A stretch of DNA of 64,000 nt. It comes from Caecitellus pseudoparvulus. Its lineage: Eukaryota; Bigyra: Bicosoecida. The position numbers and the translations under genes are program-made. Below the pieces are notes generated by a model that worked only from the letters and a program-made list of their open reading frames with translations, was not told the origin of the DNA and did not search any database. The stretch is from assembly GCA_965644315.1 (NCBI GenBank), contig CBFFRQ010000080.1:425580-489579 (forward strand). Direction: 5' to 3'. This document shows positions 50,710 through 60,451 of the stretch, in pieces (the first letter of the stretch is position 1; every line of letters begins with the position of its first letter).

Positions 50710-53700
50710 ATGGCATCTTCAGGGCAGGTGCGCAGAGCCAGCCTGCGTTGCTCCTTTTCCGCACTTCGCACCAGTCCCGTGCTTCACGCCTGCAGGGGCC
50801 TCAAGGCAAGGCGCAGAGCACGCTGCGCTTCATCGACGAAGATAAGTTTCGTGTGAAGGTGTGGGAGTACTTATTTGGAAATCTTCGCAGGTGTGTGGCC
50901 TGGTGCGAAGCGTGGCGTGTCGCTTTGCCGTTGGCCTACCCTTGAGCTGTGGGCGTCCCAGGTCTGTGGAGGAGCTGTATGCCATGTGCGAGTACGAGAC
51001 GAGTAGTATGCGCTGTGCGGCTGCCATTGACGAGCTTCGCAAGGCCCTGGCAGAGTTCTCCCAGGTGAGGGCGACGCCTGCCTTAGTGCTTGAGGCACCT
51101 TGGTACATGCCATTCTTGCCCGTCGCGTGCACAGCTCGAGCAGCGCTTCGCTGCGATCAGGGACTTCGAGCATAAAGCCATCACTGCAGGCCGACTGCCC
51201 ACCGACCATTCCCGCCCCCGCACCTCTTTGGGGGTGGCGTGGGACGTCAGCATGCCTGGCGCTCCTGCTCGCCAGGCTGGCCTCTCCCGCCTGCAGTTCA
51301 TTGACGTGCTGGAGCGCCTGAAGGAGTCTGGAGAATTGGGGGCCATTCAGGCACAGTACCGGGCAGCGCACACCGACCAGGCACCGCCAGCTCAAGCGCA
51401 GGCATCAGGTGACAGCTCTGCCAAGCGGTGTGCAGCGCAATCGTACGCGGCTGCAGTCAGCCAGACATCCAGCCCGACGGCGGGGCACAAGGCGCGGAGC
51501 GGGGATACTTTTGGCGCCAAGCTCACAAGTGGCGCCCTCCTGGTGCAGTCAGACCCTGAGCCAGTCCCCCGGAAACGCAAGGCAGGGCGGCAGCGGCGAG
51601 GGGGCGGCAGCCGCTCAGCCCCGCCGCCAGACGTGGAGGCGGTGCTACGCGCGCCCCAAGACCGCTTTCCAGAGTTCATGAAGGACTTTGAGGAGTCGAC
51701 ACGACCAAGCCCCTCTCGCACCGAGGCACGAGAGGTGGCAGCTCATGAAGGCGGGCAGGGCAGCGGGCAAGGCGGTGAGGGGCCCAGGACACCGCCGCGT
51801 GTGGCCCGCTCAGCAGACCTGCCGCCGCTGACGACCCCCTCCTCCCCTACGGGTGGAGCTGCTTCGCCTCGCTCAGCGTCAACTGAGGGCCACACCCGGC
51901 GTGCCTTGCTGGACAAGCTCAACTCCCCCGAGCGCCTGCGAGCGTCGGCTGAGGAGACTGCGAAGCGCAACGCAGCCCGGCACGCCAAGGCTGAGGCCAA
52001 CCGCGCCAAGCTGGAGGTACTGCGCCAAGCCAAGCTGCGCGAGAAGGCCAACAAGGTGCGGGCTGTCTCTGAGCGCGCCGCCAAGCTGAAGCCAGGGTCC
52101 ACGCCGCCGCAGTCGCTGGAAACACGCCTGGCGGCAGCGGTGTCCCGCAAGCAGGCCCACATCGACAGTGTTCGGCAGAAGGCGACTTCGGAAAACCAGA
52201 AAGTCGGGGAGGTCGGCTTCATCAACACCATGAACCGTGCCGGGCGTCAGGCAGACATGCAGCAGCGACATGCACGCGTCGCTGTGCGCCGGGAGACACA
52301 CCTGGCCAGCGTGGCGGCCAAAGCGGGCACGTCTGCGGCCAGGGCTGGGCGGGTGGCGGCTGATCGGCACGCCTTGGAGGCCCAGGAGGCGGCTGCCAAG
52401 GCTGCATCCCTTGAGAAGCGGCTGGTGGAGGGCGCGGCGCGGCGCGCGGCTGCCCTGTCTGACCGGGTGGCCAAGGCGGCCTCTGACTCCCCTCGGTCCA
52501 CTCCACCCCCCGGCAAGTCCAGGTGGGGCGTGGATGGCCAAGGGCAGGTGACGAGCTACGAGACAAGCCCTCCACGGGCAGGAGAGGCGGGCAAGGCGAC
52601 CTCATACGCTGCGGCCGTTGGCTTGGGCCAGGCAGGGCGTGAGGGCTCCGCGCGCGCGCCAGCTGCTCCAGCGCGAGTCGCGCCACATTCTGCGCCAAGC
52701 GCGGAAAGTGCTCCGCCCTTGCCGGACCCAGCGCCTGTCCAGCGCCAGAAGCGGTCCGTGCGACGCTCGCCCAGTACCAAGCGGGCGCCAAAGCACAGCA
52801 AGGGCACGTCCTGGGACGGCTTGTCGTCTGATGTGACGTCACTGGTTCTGACAGGGGAGTTCGCGTCCCCTGTCCCACGCAGTGGAGGCGCTGATGACGC
52901 CGCCTTTGCCGTGACGCCCACGCCTGCCCCAGCCCCAAGCCCCCCTCGGCGCCAGGCACGAAAGAGCCTGACCTCTGCCACCACCCACCCAAGAGATGGC
53001 GACGCAGCTGCAGAGGATGCGGGGAAGGAGGAGCTGGAGGCTTTGCTGCGAGGCAGAGCCGCAGATAGCGAGGCAAGTGGGCCCAGCCCCTTGCGCTTGT
53101 TCCGGCTCTCGAGACTTGGCCTACGGCCAGACGCGGCGCCTGAGGCTGTCGCTGTCGCCCTGGAAGGTGCCAAGCGTGCCAGGACCCGAGCCCGCAAGGT
53201 GCGCAAAGCCCTGCACAAGGCAGCCAAGCCTGTGCCAGAAGACGGCACAGGCCGCTTGGGGCGGGTGCCGCCCAACTTGGGCCCCCGCCTCACTCGCGCC
53301 CTCGGCGCAGTGTTGCGGGCAGTGCACACGGACGGGTCTTCAAAGCTGCAGCATCCGACCCTGCTTCCTCTCGCGTGCCCTCTGCCCGGCACGCTGAGCA
53401 CGGCGCTGAGCAGCCTGCTCACAGTTTTGGATTCCTCTGGTGCGTACTGCGAAGCGCAGGCCACCTTGCCGGAGGGCGTGTTGTCGGCCACCTTTCGCCT
53501 GCAGCGCCTGTTCGACCAAGGGCAGGCGGAGGCAGATGAGGGCGGCAGCGAGTTCAGGGCTGTGCCAGGCACTGGCGCTGCCAAGGACATCACCTCCGAG
53601 GCGGCCTCCACCGCAGTCTCCCTGCGCATGACGGGGGTGCAGGCCGCAGCACTGGCAGAAGGGGGCTTCCTGCGCATCGCAGCGTCCACCTGCACCCCGC

Positions 53701-55223
53701 ACCACTTCGAGCAGCAGCCCAGCTTGCTCGTTCTCGCGCTGCGTGTGCTCCTCTTGGCCTGCGCACTGCCCGACAACTGTACTCACATGCTGGAGCACGG
53801 GCTGGTGGTGCCTATCGTCGACACGCTGGCGACTGCGCTGGATGCGCTGCCCCTCGCAGACATGGGCGCGCTGGCCCACTTTCAACCCGCCGCTGTCTGT
53901 TCGGAGCACCTCGCTGCCTTGGGCCATGCAGAGCCGGCGCGCTGGTCGACAGAGGAGCTGGTGCCGCCTGCGCCGCTGGATGAGGTGGCCCGCAAGTCCC
54001 AGCCCGTCGCAGTGGTGATGGCTTCGCTGCAGTTCCTGTGGCTGCTGTACCGCAAAGCCGGCCCACAGCTATCCCTCCTCAGCAAGTACATGGTGCATGC
54101 GGGCGTGCTGCAGCGTCTGACCACCCTCACGGGGCTGCTGCGTGACAGCCCCACCCTGGTGGCCTTCTCACCGCTCCTGCGCACGGTCATGGCGTTTCAC
54201 GTATCTGTGCTGAATTCCCATCCAGCTCAGCGTGTGCCTGTGCTGCATGGGCCGTCTTCCGTCGCGGCAGGGGACGTGGTCACCAGCTGCGTCCTCTCCA
54301 CACACCTGCTGGGGGCGCCCTCCCTCCTCCTGGGCATTCTCATGGCGGTAGCTCCACGAGCGCGGACGCGGACCCACACCCGCCCCAGAACGGCGTCAGG
54401 CAGCCCCGGAGCTGCAGCCAGCGATGCCACCACAGGCGACGCCGTCACAGCGCTGCCGCCCTCGGCACTCGCAACGTGCGTGCTGGCGCTGAAGGTAACG
54501 AACGCCGCCCTCCGCCTGGACCTCAAAGCTGTCTCGACCGCCCTCGGCGAGGCCACCACACAGACCAGCATCTTCCACGCGCTGGAGCACTTGCTGGCCC
54601 ACATCGGGCAGCACCTGGCAGTCGCCCCCACCCCTGGCAGTGGCATCGACGTCACCGAGGAGCTCCTGTGGGAGGTCTTGCTCCTGACAGGGTACTTGCT
54701 GCGAGGGGGTGGCGGGCATGCAGAGATGCTGCGGTGGGGTCCCCCCCCCACCCCCTTGCAGCGCCTCGTCACCCTGCCTTTCCGGTACTTCACCCAGCAC
54801 CCGTACACGGCGGTGCTGCTGCCCACGCTCCTGGCTGCCTGCGCGGCAGATGCTGGTAATGCTGAGGTGGTCCTGAAGCACGTGTCTAAGGACATGCTGC
54901 TGTCCTTCCTTGGCGCCGTGGCGGCGGGCGGCGCGACAGGGCAGCCCTCAGGCACCGTGGTTGTGCACGAGACCGGCGTGCGCCTGGCTCCCTTCGGCGG
55001 CATGCCCGCAGTCATCCTCCCCCCCGCCTTGGCGGGCCTTGTGCCCAGACTGCCCAAGGCATTTATGCCTCAGCACCGTCTGGACCTGTCAGAAGCAGGC
55101 ATGTCAGCCATGCGAGGTGCACTGGCGGCGGCCGAGGGGGCGACGTCCCCCCTGCCCCAGTCTCTCGAAGGACAAGTCACCCCCCCCTCCAAGACAGCGC
55201 CTGATTTCGATGCCATGGATTAG
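50710..55223 (+). CDS. SCAPER: SCAPER homologue (S-phase cyclin A-associated protein in the ER)
   Basis: Exons 50710-50727, 50796-50890, 50962-51064 and 51135-55223 give 1,434 residues (human about 1,400), all in phase. Residues 25-90 match the SCAPER N-terminal domain point by point: FRVKVWEYLFGNLRR, SVEELYAMCEYE, CAAAIDELRKALAEF and SRPRTSLGVAWDV. A basic, Ala/Arg-rich coiled coil (about residues 330-500) corresponds to the charged middle. The helical C-terminus has LTTLTGLLRDSP and HPYTAVLLPTLLAACAADA, matching the end of SCAPER. In animals it links to cyclin A, cilia and cotranslational mRNA decay. The first exon codes only six residues. No C2H2 finger is evident here. Confidence 0.9.
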
Positions 55224-55423
55224 AAATGATTTGCACAATTCATCCACATGACTGCCCCTGCGTCTCTTGCTCTCTCCCGCCGCGGGTGGCACTCGGCTTC
55301 CAAGCTGCAAAAACCGCACTGCTTGCCTCGACGTCCGTTGCGACTCCTCCCACTCCGCTTCGAGCGGATCACTGATCAGCGAGCCCTGAAGTACGCACCT
55401 TGAAACGAAATCATCCCAAGGAA

Positions 55424-56254
55424 ATGGCTTCAGGCGTCCCGATCGTGGACGCTGCCGTTCAAGTCGGTGCGTGTGGCAAGGCCAGGTCGCAGCGCCCTGG
55501 CTCTGCGCAAGCCCAGGAGATTGCTTGCACCGCAGGGGCGAACGGCCTGAACGCGTTTGTGTCAGCATTGCACCATGATATCATCATGGTTCATGTCACA
55601 CGCGATGACACGCTGGGCCCAGTGCTTACAACGTGCGTCTTGCCGCTCTCGCCTGGCCCGCCAGCACTTGCTCAGGCCGTCTCAATTCGCTTGACCCTCC
55701 ACAGCGTGATTGGCTCCTGCATCATTGCGATTCTTGGAACCATTGCGCTGTCTCCATGCATTTGGTGCGTGGGAGAGCTCTTTGAACGGCGCCATGCTGC
55801 CAGGGAGGCTGAGCGACTCGCAGCTGGCGAGGAAAAGCTGCGAGGCGGTCGCAAGCGCCGACCCGGGCGCTGTGCCCGGATGGCTGCCTCGATTCCATTC
55901 TGCTCCCTGCCCTCTGCCTGTGCCCTGCCTCGATGCTGGTGCTGCGGGAGTGGCGCGCCAGCCGGCGTGGCTCTGAAGGTGCGGGAGGTGGCTCGCCAGA
56001 GCCTGGCAGATGCAGATGAGAGCAAGTACTGGAGGAGGGTGTTCCTGCCCGCAGGGTCCAGCCATGCCGCACTACAAGCTGCCATCATCGCCAAGCTCCG
56101 GCAAGGCGAGGATGGTGCAGCGTGGGCCGTGACGAGCATGGTGCAGCCTGCACACGGGCTGCTAATGGAGACTGACGACGACGTCGCCGCCTTGAAGGGT
56201 GGCGAAGAAGTAGAGGTGGCTCTACGCAAGAGTGAGGGCAAGAAAGTTGATTAG
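55424..56254 (+). CDS. Unassigned protein, ubiquitin-like C-terminal segment
   Basis: The first in-frame ATG (55424) opens a 276-residue frame; an intron at about 55466-55532 (GTGCGT...ACCGCAG) would also be in phase. The N-terminal part (LNAFVSALHHDIIMVHVT) has the strand pattern of proteasome assembly chaperone 3, but the likeness is weak. A hydrophobic segment VIGSCIIAILGTIALSPCI may be a membrane helix or an unspliced intron. The last 90 residues (YWRRVFLPAGSSHAALQAAI and DDDVAALKGGEEVEVAL) look like a PB1/ubiquitin-like fold. Two genes or extra introns are possible. I give no function. Confidence 0.42.
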   Translation: MASGVPIVDAAVQVGACGKARSQRPGSAQAQEIACTAGANGLNAFVSALHHDIIMVHVTRDDTLGPVLTTCVLPLSPGPPALAQAVSIRLTLHSVIGSCIIAILGTIALSPCIWCVGELFERRHAAREAERLAAGEEKLRGGRKRRPGRCARMAASIPFCSLPSACALPRCWCCGSGAPAGVALKVREVARQSLADADESKYWRRVFLPAGSSHAALQAAIIAKLRQGEDGAAWAVTSMVQPAHGLLMETDDDVAALKGGEEVEVALRKSEGKKVD

Positions 56255-56999
56255 ACTGCGGCAGGACGACCATGAAGCGTCCAGACATGGACGGTGAGGC
56301 AGCTGCGCAAGGAGGAGAGCGAGGGTTGCCGTGCTCAGGTGCTCAGCCAGCCCGTAATGCAAAGGCAACAACATAGGGGGCACGAAGCGCTGCGAGAACC
56401 GTCAGATAAGGCTTCAAATTGATCCTCAGATGCGGTGAGCATCAGTACAGGTCTGTGAGAAGAATCATCACCCGGCCAGCGACACACACACGTCACACCG
56501 CACAAGCCTCAGAATAACGAGATTCCAAACGATATAGTTCAGCACATAGTTGCTCTGTTGTCCCTATCGTTTTTTCGTCACCGGCGCACACTCGCAGCAT
56601 AGTCCACTCGGCGTCGGTGTGTTCGTCGTCCGCCGCAGCCACAGGCACACACCACAGGCACACAAACGGGGTGCAGCGCACACAAACACGTACAACGAAG
56701 AGAATCCTTGCATTGGCTCTTGAAGGCAATCATGCTTGATTCCCCACCTTCTGCCGTGGGGCAGGACAGCCTGGCAAAAGGTGGAAGCGGAAATCGATTC
56801 GTCAGTTGGACCTGCACCAACTCCAAACTCGCAGCCACACGGGTGAGGAGAGGGGATAGCTGAACCCTCTGTTAGCTGTGTCGCCAGGACGTGTTGTGGT
56901 TCGTAAGTGTGTTACCGGGCAGCCATTGAGCGCGGACTGCTTGCTGGCAGCCCCCCCCCCAAAGGTGCCGTTACCCCCCCTCCCTGGAGTTACCCCTGT
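56255..56999. other. 745-bp intergenic region between convergent genes
   Basis: Unusually long for a convergent gap in this window (others are 13-44 bp) and lower in GC. It has no protein-like frame. It contains a hairpin followed by six T (56528-56575), so a small RNA gene is conceivable. Confidence 0.4.
56528..56575 (+). other. Hairpin followed by T6, possible end of a Pol III transcript
   Basis: AACGATA (56528-56534) can pair with TATCGTT (56565-56571), directly followed by a T tract (T at 56570-56575). A T run after a stem is how RNA polymerase III transcripts and some terminators end. I could not recognise A/B boxes or an RNA family upstream. Confidence 0.3.
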
Positions 57000-58183
57000 C
57001 TACAAAAACACCCTCTGAAGCCAAGTGGTGGGAGCCATGCACACTGGACAGTGCAGCCGTTGGCCCTGTCGAGGGGGTTGTGCCTGCCCGTTTCCATCAA
57101 TGTTGAGCAGCTGCAAGAGGCTGCAGGAAATGCAGGTGGACAGGTGCCGGCAAGGAAGGGACATGACCGCTCGTCGGTTCCGCAGGCAGATGACACAGCG
57201 CACGGGCTCCCCAGCGTCGTCATCCAGCACTTCCTGGTCGTCTTCGGGATTGAAGTCCTCTGGTTTAGTCATGGCTGGCCCGGGCAGCCCGCCCAGCGCA
57301 CGCAGCACCGGCAGTCCCTGCTCAAGCTCCACGTCAGGCAAGTGTCGCTGCTGCCGCACAGCTGCCACGGCTTCGCGCAGGATGCGCATGGGGTCAGGGA
57401 TGGGCTGGTGGTTGCGGCCGTCTTGCCAGGAGGGGAACTCTGTGCGCTTGCCACGGCACCACTGCCACACGCGCCAGGCATAGTGCGGGTGTTCAGATGC
57501 AACGATGCTCAGGCACAGAGCCGAGATGCTGGCCGAGAGGCCAGTCAGCAGCAACAACACTCGCACTTCTTCACGTGTTCCTTTCTTCATATCTTGCAAG
57601 CTTTTTGGTACAAAGGCTCCCAGCCCCCCCCACGACCCCAGGGCGTACTTGCCCTCCGATGTCATGCGCAGTGCGCCCACGATTGTTGTCGTGTCCCCAG
57701 CAGGAATGACCATGTCCCGCGTGCGCAGGTACCGCCGGACAGAAGCAAGGAAGAAAGCGAACATTGACTTGGCAGCTGTGATGTCCACATCATCCTTCAC
57801 CAAACCGGATTGGACGAGGCCACCCCGCGCCGCCGGATTGAGGTACTTCTCCATGCCTTTCTTCAAGCACCCAGGCTGTACAGGCAGGGGCGTGCCGCCA
57901 GAAGCCAGGAACCAAGGCACCTCCTTTATGGTGCGTGTGAGGTTTTGCTGCAGCTTCGTGATGCCATGCATGCCTGTGGGGGTGCTGACAGTGGGGGACA
58001 GCATCGCCATGGCAGCCAGTCCGAAGGGAGAGATGATGGGCACGCAGTCTGCGACAAAGGAGACCTCTCGGCGGCGCAGGACACAGGGCTGGTCCACCAA
58101 GGACTTCAACGGGGTGGTCTGGGCTGCAGGCGTTGCGGTTCCCAGCACTGCCACAGGGTACTCTGCCTCAGCCTTGGTGCGGT
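57000..58183 (-). pseudogene. MUL1: MUL1/MAPL-type mitochondrial RING E3 ligase, interrupted at its 5' side by a retrotransposon
   Basis: Minus-strand frame from 58183 down to the stop at 57000, about 394 codons. PVAVLGTATPAAQTTPLKSL and CVLRRREVSF correspond to the start of the MUL1 intermembrane (GIDE/BAM) domain. TTIVGALRMTSEGKYAL precedes a second transmembrane helix (VLLLLTGLSASISALCLSIV). A C-terminal C3HC4 RING follows: CVICLRNRRAVMSLPCRH and CPVC. MUL1 is a ubiquitin/SUMO ligase of the outer mitochondrial membrane. The N-terminal membrane segment and start codon are missing: at 58183/58184 the sequence changes to the left repeat of the Ngaro element. The rest of the gene, if present, must lie beyond 64000. 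It may be disrupted, or the element may sit in an intron. Confidence 0.75.
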
Positions 58184-58360
58184 ACCGAGGTTGCCGGCAC
58201 CCCAGCCGGCAACCATGTTTCCCGGCAGGAGGGGCGGCGGGCAGTCCCACGCTAGTGGCACAATTGTCCCCCGCCGCCCCAACGCAGAGTAGACGACGGC
58301 AGGACCGGGCATGACAAAACCAGTCATTAGCCGGCCTCGTCACTCTCTTTCCTTTTTTTT
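58184..58360 (+). repeat. Split direct repeat A1 of the Ngaro element
   Basis: 177 bp, repeated at 63669-63846 with one extra T in the terminal T run. Starts ACCGAGGTTGCC, opens with a 10-bp-stem hairpin, and ends in CTTTCC plus eight T just before the gag ATG. Confidence 0.95.
58189..58214. other. Terminal hairpin of repeat A1
   Basis: GGTTGCCGGC and GCCGGCAACC form a perfect 10-bp stem around the loop ACCCCA. The same hairpin is in A2 at 63674-63699. It lies 5 bp from the element's left end, so it may mark the end for the recombinase or reverse transcription. Confidence 0.85.
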
Positions 58361-58364
58361 CGAG

Positions 58365-60448
58365 ATGGCATCGGATGATCCAGCTTCCAGCGACACGGAG
58401 GGCGGAAGCTGGGAGGACATCCACGACAAAATGATGTCTGTCAACTCCGCCAAGCAAGCCAAGGCGCTCATAACGGAGCAGGAGTTCGAGTACTGGCTGA
58501 AGTGGGCGGATTCTGAGGATTTTGGTAAGATGGAGGCCGCTTGGCGCCTCCGGGAGGTGCCCGAGGGATTCCGGGCAGATCGCATGCGATCCCTCATTGC
58601 GGGCAGAGCTTTCCGCCTCCCCGCTGACGGTGCCCCTCATCGCGCAGGCGGCTCACCACGGGGGCACGGCACGAAGCGAACCCGTCCGCGCGGTGCGAGC
58701 AGTGGCACGCCCTACGGCCCGCACCTACCCCCGCGCCCGACCCAGCCGGACGCAGTCGCAGGCGACCTCCCGCAAGATCCCGCCACAGTGCTTACGTGGT
58801 TCCTGCAGAGGGGAGCGACGGTGCCGAGCGAGGACGTCGCCGTGCAGCTGCAGTTCTACGTGGGCTTGGCAACGGAGGAGACATCGCCGTACGCCCTCTC
58901 CGCTTGGCCTCCACGGCGCTTCGCCGCATGGTGCAGACTCAACGGTATTCCCCCCGACCTCACCCCCGACGACATCGTGATGCATTTGCAGCGGGTCCTG
59001 GAGGCCGCGCTGGCGGGCGACGACGACTTTGGCGACGACGATGCCGGCGCCCCGTTCTTTCCCGTTTTCCCGGGCACCACACCGGATGCCGCCCGGTTAC
59101 AGCCCCGTGCGGCGGCCCCGGGTCACCCCCCGGCCTCCAAGAGGCACAGGGCGGCCTATAGCCCGCAGCCCCCCCCTCCCCCGTGGGGCGGCGGAGCCTC
59201 GCCGGCAGTCCACCCCGAAGGCGGGTCGGCTGTTTTCGGTCACATGGGGGAGAACAGCGGTCGGTCGTCGCCAGCCGACGAGGTACTGGTCACTGTAGGC
59301 GCGCTGCGGGTCATTGGGCCGACCGCACACCCCTCGTCGGCGGTGGCCCGGGACCGCCTGTCAGCCTTGGGGGCAGTTTTCGCTGCGGGGACCACAGACG
59401 CCTTGACCACGGTGGCTGTCGAGATGGCTGAGGCTGCTGCACGAGAGGTGCCCGCAGCAACGGGCCCAGTGCCGTCAGGTACGTTCCTGTCCCGCCAGCT
59501 CCCCCCCCACTCGCCCCGCGTGCCCGCTCCCGGCGACCCGTCCTGGCTCACAGCCCCCGGCGATGAGGTAGCCCCGCCGTCCGCGTCGGTCATGATGGAC
59601 GACGCTATGGACGTAGTGACTGCTGTACGCCTGGTGCAAGGGAGGGTGGAAGTTACAGTTGACCCAACCCATCTAGTGGCAGTAACTGGGGCGGGTGCCC
59701 TGTCGGCATGCCACATGCTGGGCAACCGTGGGGGCGCTTGGTGGCTTGCTGCGATGACCAGGGACTTGCTGACGGCGCCTTCCGACGACCTCCACCGCTC
59801 CCTCCGAGCGTTCTGGTGGAAGTGGGCGTCCGAGGTGCCCGCCCTGGCAGACCAGCGGGGCCTGTGCCGAGCCATGGCGTGCGCACTCCTGATCACAATC
59901 GCAGTGCGGGCCGTGGCGCAGACCGCCGCTGCGTTGCCCGAAGGCCAGCGCAGGCGATGGGCCCAGCTGACGTGGGCCTCCTGGGTGGCCACGTTCCGCA
60001 CTAACGCCACCATTGTCATGATGGCGTCGGCGACGGGGCAAGCACTGGTGGCCAGCTCGCTGGCGCGCGAGGCATGGGCGGCCGGGGCCGCCGCCACACC
60101 GATGCCAGGTGCGGGGGCGGCCCGGCGCAAACCCCCGCTCGTGGCCCTCCCGCGGGGCTGTACCGGCAGGACGACCCGAGCACATTCGTGTGGTGCCCCG
60201 GGTGCGTCGGATCCGACCGGCGGCGCCGGTCGCTGGCATCCTGCCCACGCCTGGCCCAGCATGTGGCCCACCTGCGCCGGACCCACACAGTCGGAGGTAA
60301 GCCCGCAGAACTTACCCAGGCGCAGGCAGTGGCCATGCTGGTGCGCCAGTGGGAGCGGAAGGTGGCATCCAAGGGACGTGACTTCCAGCGGCGCATGCAG
60401 CCCCGCGCTGTCACCACGGCCATGGTGGAGGCAGCTCTCAGCCTCTAG
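58365..60448 (+). CDS. Gag-like protein of the Ngaro element (one frame break)
   Basis: Starts at ATG 58365, four bases after A1 (an upstream ATG at 58311 lies inside the repeat). An acidic N-terminus (DPASSDTEGGSWEDIHDKMM) is followed by a helical region (EFEYWLKWADSEDF, WCRLNGIPPDLTPDDIV) and a Pro/Ala linker. The first frame is open to 60473, but from about 60100 the better protein is one base over. There VWCPGC and CPRLAQHVAHLRRTH form a Cys2-His2-like zinc finger, as expected at the end of Gag, ending in TAG at 60446-60448. One base is therefore missing between about 60074 and 60180. Packages element RNA. Confidence 0.72.
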
Positions 60449-60451
60449 GAG

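Noticed and set aside
52556-53776. 406-codon minus-strand ORF within SCAPER
   Set aside because: Low-complexity mirror of the Ala/Arg-rich SCAPER middle; no domain.
58180-58190. Target-site duplication for the element
   Set aside because: The right flank is outside the window, and tyrosine-recombinase elements do not make one.
58184-58640. Extension of the MUL1-like frame upstream into the element
   Set aside because: That sequence is repeat A1 and antisense Gag, repeated at 63669; the open frame there is accidental.
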